From NCBI GenBank assembly GCA_003140705.1, contig PLKU01000558.1, positions 3,163-10,508 on the forward strand: a stretch of 7,346 bases of DNA. Direction: 5' to 3'. The notes under the pieces are model-generated. The model saw only the letters and a program-made list of their open reading frames with translations. It did not search any database and had not been told where the DNA came from. Shown piece by piece: positions 5,441-7,346 of the stretch (positions are counted from its first letter, which is position 1; every line of letters starts with the position of its first letter). The DNA is from Acidobacteriaceae bacterium. Lineage in GTDB: Bacteria; Acidobacteriota; Terriglobia; Terriglobales; Acidobacteriaceae. Made by a program: the position numbers and the translations under genes.

Positions 5441-5534
5441 GTCGCCTATTTGGCATTTACTGTCTGAATAACATCGGCAAGGTGGCAGCGTTGCGATGCC
5501 TCAGGCAAGTCGGCCTCAGCTTGTGCAATGCCCA
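5441..5534 (+). repeat. 94-bp dispersed repeat, copy B
   Basis: This copy aligns gaplessly with copy A at 1506-1599. The hairpin is kept: CATCG (5472-5476) pairs with CGATG (5494-5498), plus the bulged G and CAA/TTG, around a loop differing from copy A at two positions. The alternative pairing TTGCG (5491-5495) with TGCAA (5524-5528) survives through a G-U wobble if read as plus-strand RNA. A perfect dyad GACCGCGGTC (5434-5443) overlaps the left boundary, where copy A also has a dyad of different sequence. It lies 62 nt after the stop of the upstream gene, between convergent genes. Confidence 0.85.
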
Positions 5535-5607
5535 TGTTTTCAACAGTTGACCGCCATCAAGAGCGAGCCTTGTAACAGGGCGCGGTCTCAGTCGTGCGAG
5601 AAGCCCC

Positions 5608-5624
5608 ACCCAAAAAATCTGGGT
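5608..5624. terminator. Short hairpin between convergent genes, possible terminator
   Basis: ACCCA (5608-5612) pairs with TGGGT (5620-5624) around a 7-nt A-rich loop. It is 29 nt beyond the stop of the minus-strand epimerase gene. Neither strand has a T-run after the stem, so a standard intrinsic terminator is not supported. The hexamer AGCCCC occurs directly repeated on both sides (5602-5607 and 5628-5633). Confidence 0.25.
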
Positions 5625-5652
5625 ATTAGCCCCTGAGATGCGCATTAGCAAA

Positions 5653-6813
5653 CTATTCGATGAGTGAGCGTGGATCGAACAGCCCCAGCCGTACATGCCA
5701 CGTTGTGCTTTGTCCCGGTTCTAGCGTCACCGTCCCGGTATCCATCGCCCCCCATTCCTTCCCGAACGGATCGACAAAATTGAACTGGGGTTCGACGGCA
5801 ACCATCGGCACGGCCGGCGGCGCATACATCTGGATGGTCTTGATCGCGGGAGAAAGCGCCTCGACGTTGAGGCCGTAGTTCGCGGCCGGATCGATCACCT
5901 GGACGATTGCGTGACCACTCTTCCACTCAAGCTTGCTCCAGTTGTCGTCGTAGAAGTTCCTGCCGAGCGGCACGCCGCCGCGGGCGCGAAAGTCATATTG
6001 AGTTCCGTCTACGGGCTTGATCTTGCCTGTGGGGAAACCGTTGTCGTAGTTTTCCACCTCGGCAACGCCTGAGCCCGGGATGTGCACCCGCACCTGTGTG
6101 CGGTCTCCCGAGGGCAGCGTGAAGCCGGGGTGCCAGCCAATGGCCATTGGTTCAGCTACATCTCCCACGTTGTGCGCATCCACCATGATGTCGACCGCAT
6201 CCCCAGTCAGCCGGATCGTGAACTCCAGGTCCGTCTTTGAGAGCCAATGTCCGCCAAAGTCGCCGGCATGGATCACACCAGTCACCTGCTCTCCGTCAGG
6301 AATCGACTTCACCTGCACATCGTTGGCCCTGGCCTTGAAGATGAGTCCGTGGACAGCAGGGCGTTCGGCGTCTGGCTTGCCCCAGGGGCTGACTGGCAAG
6401 GTAAGGGTGTGCCCTTGCCACTCGGTGGTGATGGACTGCCCATCGGCGGTGAGCTTGCCGCGCACGCGATTCGGGTAAGGGATCAGGAAGGCTGCGCCGA
6501 TTCCGAGGCTCATCAAGCCATTCGGATCGTCGTGCTGGGCAATCATTTTGGCCGCCGCTGCCGAGCCCGGGGAGGCGAGGACGTTGATACTTCCTTTGCC
6601 GGGGAAATTCCCCGTGATCTGCAGAATCTCCATGCCCCGGCCGGGAGCGACTTCGACGCTCGTGAATTCAGGCACGCCTTTGTTGATCACGGGCCGGTGC
6701 AGCGTGACCACGCTTTGCCCACCGATCTCGATGGCCGTTTGCGCTTTTGCCAGCGGAGGAAAGAGACACGCCATCACCGGAACCAGTGCCAAAGTACGAA
6801 GGAAGAGCTTCAT
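5653..6813 (-). CDS. Exported aldose 1-epimerase (galactose mutarotase family)
   Basis: This 386-residue protein is predicted to interconvert alpha and beta anomers of aldoses, but outside the cytoplasm. Residues 1-24 form a signal peptide (K2, R6, hydrophobic LALVPVMACLFPPL, cleavage after AKA before Q25); Cys16 is within the hydrophobic core and a lipoprotein signal is less likely. Family landmarks are in order: PYPNRVRG (112-119, substrate-binding Asn-Arg), HGL (His155, the position of GalM His96), IGWHPGF (His228, the position of GalM His170) and AVEPQFNFVDPF with Glu341, the expected catalytic base. All catalytic positions are present, so activity is plausible. Length is slightly above cytoplasmic GalM because of the signal peptide. 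ATG on the complement at 6813 is the natural start before the signal; ribosome binding is weak. A broken aldo/keto reductase precedes it on the same strand, 94 nt upstream. Confidence 0.88.
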   Translation of the reverse strand: MKLFLRTLALVPVMACLFPPLAKAQTAIEIGGQSVVTLHRPVINKGVPEFTSVEVAPGRGMEILQITGNFPGKGSINVLASPGSAAAAKMIAQHDDPNGLMSLGIGAAFLIPYPNRVRGKLTADGQSITTEWQGHTLTLPVSPWGKPDAERPAVHGLIFKARANDVQVKSIPDGEQVTGVIHAGDFGGHWLSKTDLEFTIRLTGDAVDIMVDAHNVGDVAEPMAIGWHPGFTLPSGDRTQVRVHIPGSGVAEVENYDNGFPTGKIKPVDGTQYDFRARGGVPLGRNFYDDNWSKLEWKSGHAIVQVIDPAANYGLNVEALSPAIKTIQMYAPPAVPMVAVEPQFNFVDPFGKEWGAMDTGTVTLEPGQSTTWHVRLGLFDPRSLIE

Positions 6814-6907
6814 CGCGGACCCATCCCTGGAGATACATCGAACTCTTTGGAAGCGCTAAGCGGGGGATGATTCGAAGGACAGGCGCAAGCGTATTCCGAA
6901 GGCGCAA

Positions 6908-7233
6908 TCATTCTACTCCCCTTCTGGCCGCTGCCAACTTTGCGGAAGCCGCGCTTTCCAACTCCGCCCAATTTTCCGCGCTCAGCTCGAGCCCAGCAGC
7001 CGCGGTATTCTCTTCAAGGTGAGCCACTTTGGATGTACCGATGTACCCGGAATGGGCAGCATCACCGGAGACCGCTGCAGCCAGCCCAGCGAGAGCTGTG
7101 CGATCGACGCGCCATGCCGCGCCGCAATTTCCGCAAGCTTCTTCGCCCTCGGCTGATCCGGCTTCAGCAGTTTCCCCCCTGCAATGGGATACCAGGGCAG
7201 GAATACAAGCACAACAAGTCGGAGAGCGCACAA
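6908..7233 (-). pseudogene. Aldo/keto reductase remnant: 5' truncated and frameshifted
   Basis: The minus strand encodes the C-terminal third of an NADPH-dependent aldo/keto reductase. The first frame gives [15 protein letters not shown], then [33 protein letters not shown]; the conserved continuation [27 protein letters not shown] is in another frame and ends at TGA 6908-6910. The break falls in an 8-bp tandem duplication (7032-7047): removing one copy joins PIPGTS to KVAHLEEN, the cofactor-contacting segment. Upstream of about 7205 (just before FLPW) no reductase sequence is found in any minus frame; the barrel strands with the catalytic Asp-Tyr-Lys-His are absent, so the gene is dead from truncation as well. 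The true edge of the remnant is uncertain by some 20-30 nt. It is co-directional with the epimerase. Confidence 0.85.
7032..7047. repeat. 8-bp tandem duplication causing the reductase frameshift
   Basis: GATGTACC occurs twice in direct succession (7032-7039 and 7040-7047). On the minus strand this is GGTACATC twice. Taking out one unit restores the reductase reading frame exactly across a conserved motif, so the second copy is best read as a recent slippage duplication. Confidence 0.9.
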
Positions 7234-7346
7234 TTCTACATTTCGATAATTCGGGTCAGTGTCTGGTTTTGATCAGCTGACAGCCAGAATCCAGTCCTAT
7301 CATGCCTGCATGGGTAACCTTGATGCCCTATGTGTCCGCTAGGAGG
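7234..7346. other. Unidentified sequence beyond the reductase truncation point
   Basis: These 113 nt no longer resemble the reductase. They contain palindromes TGATCA and CAGCTG (within TGATCAGCTGACA, about 7269-7281) and an inverted pair GTCAG / CTGAC. A plus-strand frame from ATG 7302 runs off the window edge (MPAWVTLMPYVSARR), with no clear ribosome binding site. This could be the end of an inserted mobile element, but no terminal repeat or transposase is visible to prove it. Confidence 0.25.

Noticed and set aside
5434..5443. Perfect 10-bp palindrome GACCGCGGTC as an operator
   Set aside because: It lies after a gene end and far from any promoter; more likely part of the repeat boundary or chance.
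6867..6910. Inverted ATGATT / AATCAT around imperfect direct repeats of GGCGCAA before the epimerase
   Set aside because: The stem is only 6 bp with a loop above 30 nt and no promoter elements coincide; too weak to call a regulatory site.

Overview
The window looks like a chromosomal fragment of an Acidobacteriota member (Terriglobia / Koribacter-like). This is inferred from moderate GC content, the many exported proteins of unknown function, and above all the kinase-like/TonB fusion at 1747-3054, whose sequence style I associate with that phylum. No rRNA, tRNA, CRISPR array or complete mobile element is visible.

Layout. 3-797 (+) is the 3' part of an AlkA-type DNA glycosylase with altered active-site residues. 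884-1405 (+) is an exported beta-barrel-like protein. 1406-1746 is non-coding and holds copy A of a 94-bp dispersed repeat, then a 21-codon remnant that looks like the start of a universal stress protein. 1747-3054 (+) encodes a Hanks-type kinase fold whose catalytic Asp is His, followed by a membrane helix and a periplasmic TonB C-terminal domain. 3055-3509 is a 455-nt gap with a possible terminator, a promoter, and a two-codon ORF overlapping the next start. 3510-4583 (+) encodes a degenerate PilZ domain fused to a helical region resembling Abi-alpha. 4848-5378 (+) is a small exported protein. 5379-5652 holds repeat copy B and a short hairpin between convergent genes. 5653-6813 (-) is an exported aldose 1-epimerase-like protein. 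6908-7233 (-) is a broken aldo/keto reductase: its 5' part is gone and an 8-bp tandem duplication shifts the frame.

The genes do not form one obvious pathway. The middle of the window contains two signalling-type proteins in a row, each with a recognisable fold but a missing key motif: HRD in the kinase and RxxxR in PilZ. Both carry an unusual C-terminal partner. They have separate putative promoters, so joint function is only a possibility. The epimerase and the broken reductase lie head to tail on the minus strand and may once have been co-transcribed for sugar metabolism. The window also shows several signs of decay: the Usp stub, the reductase pseudogene and possibly the AlkA homologue.
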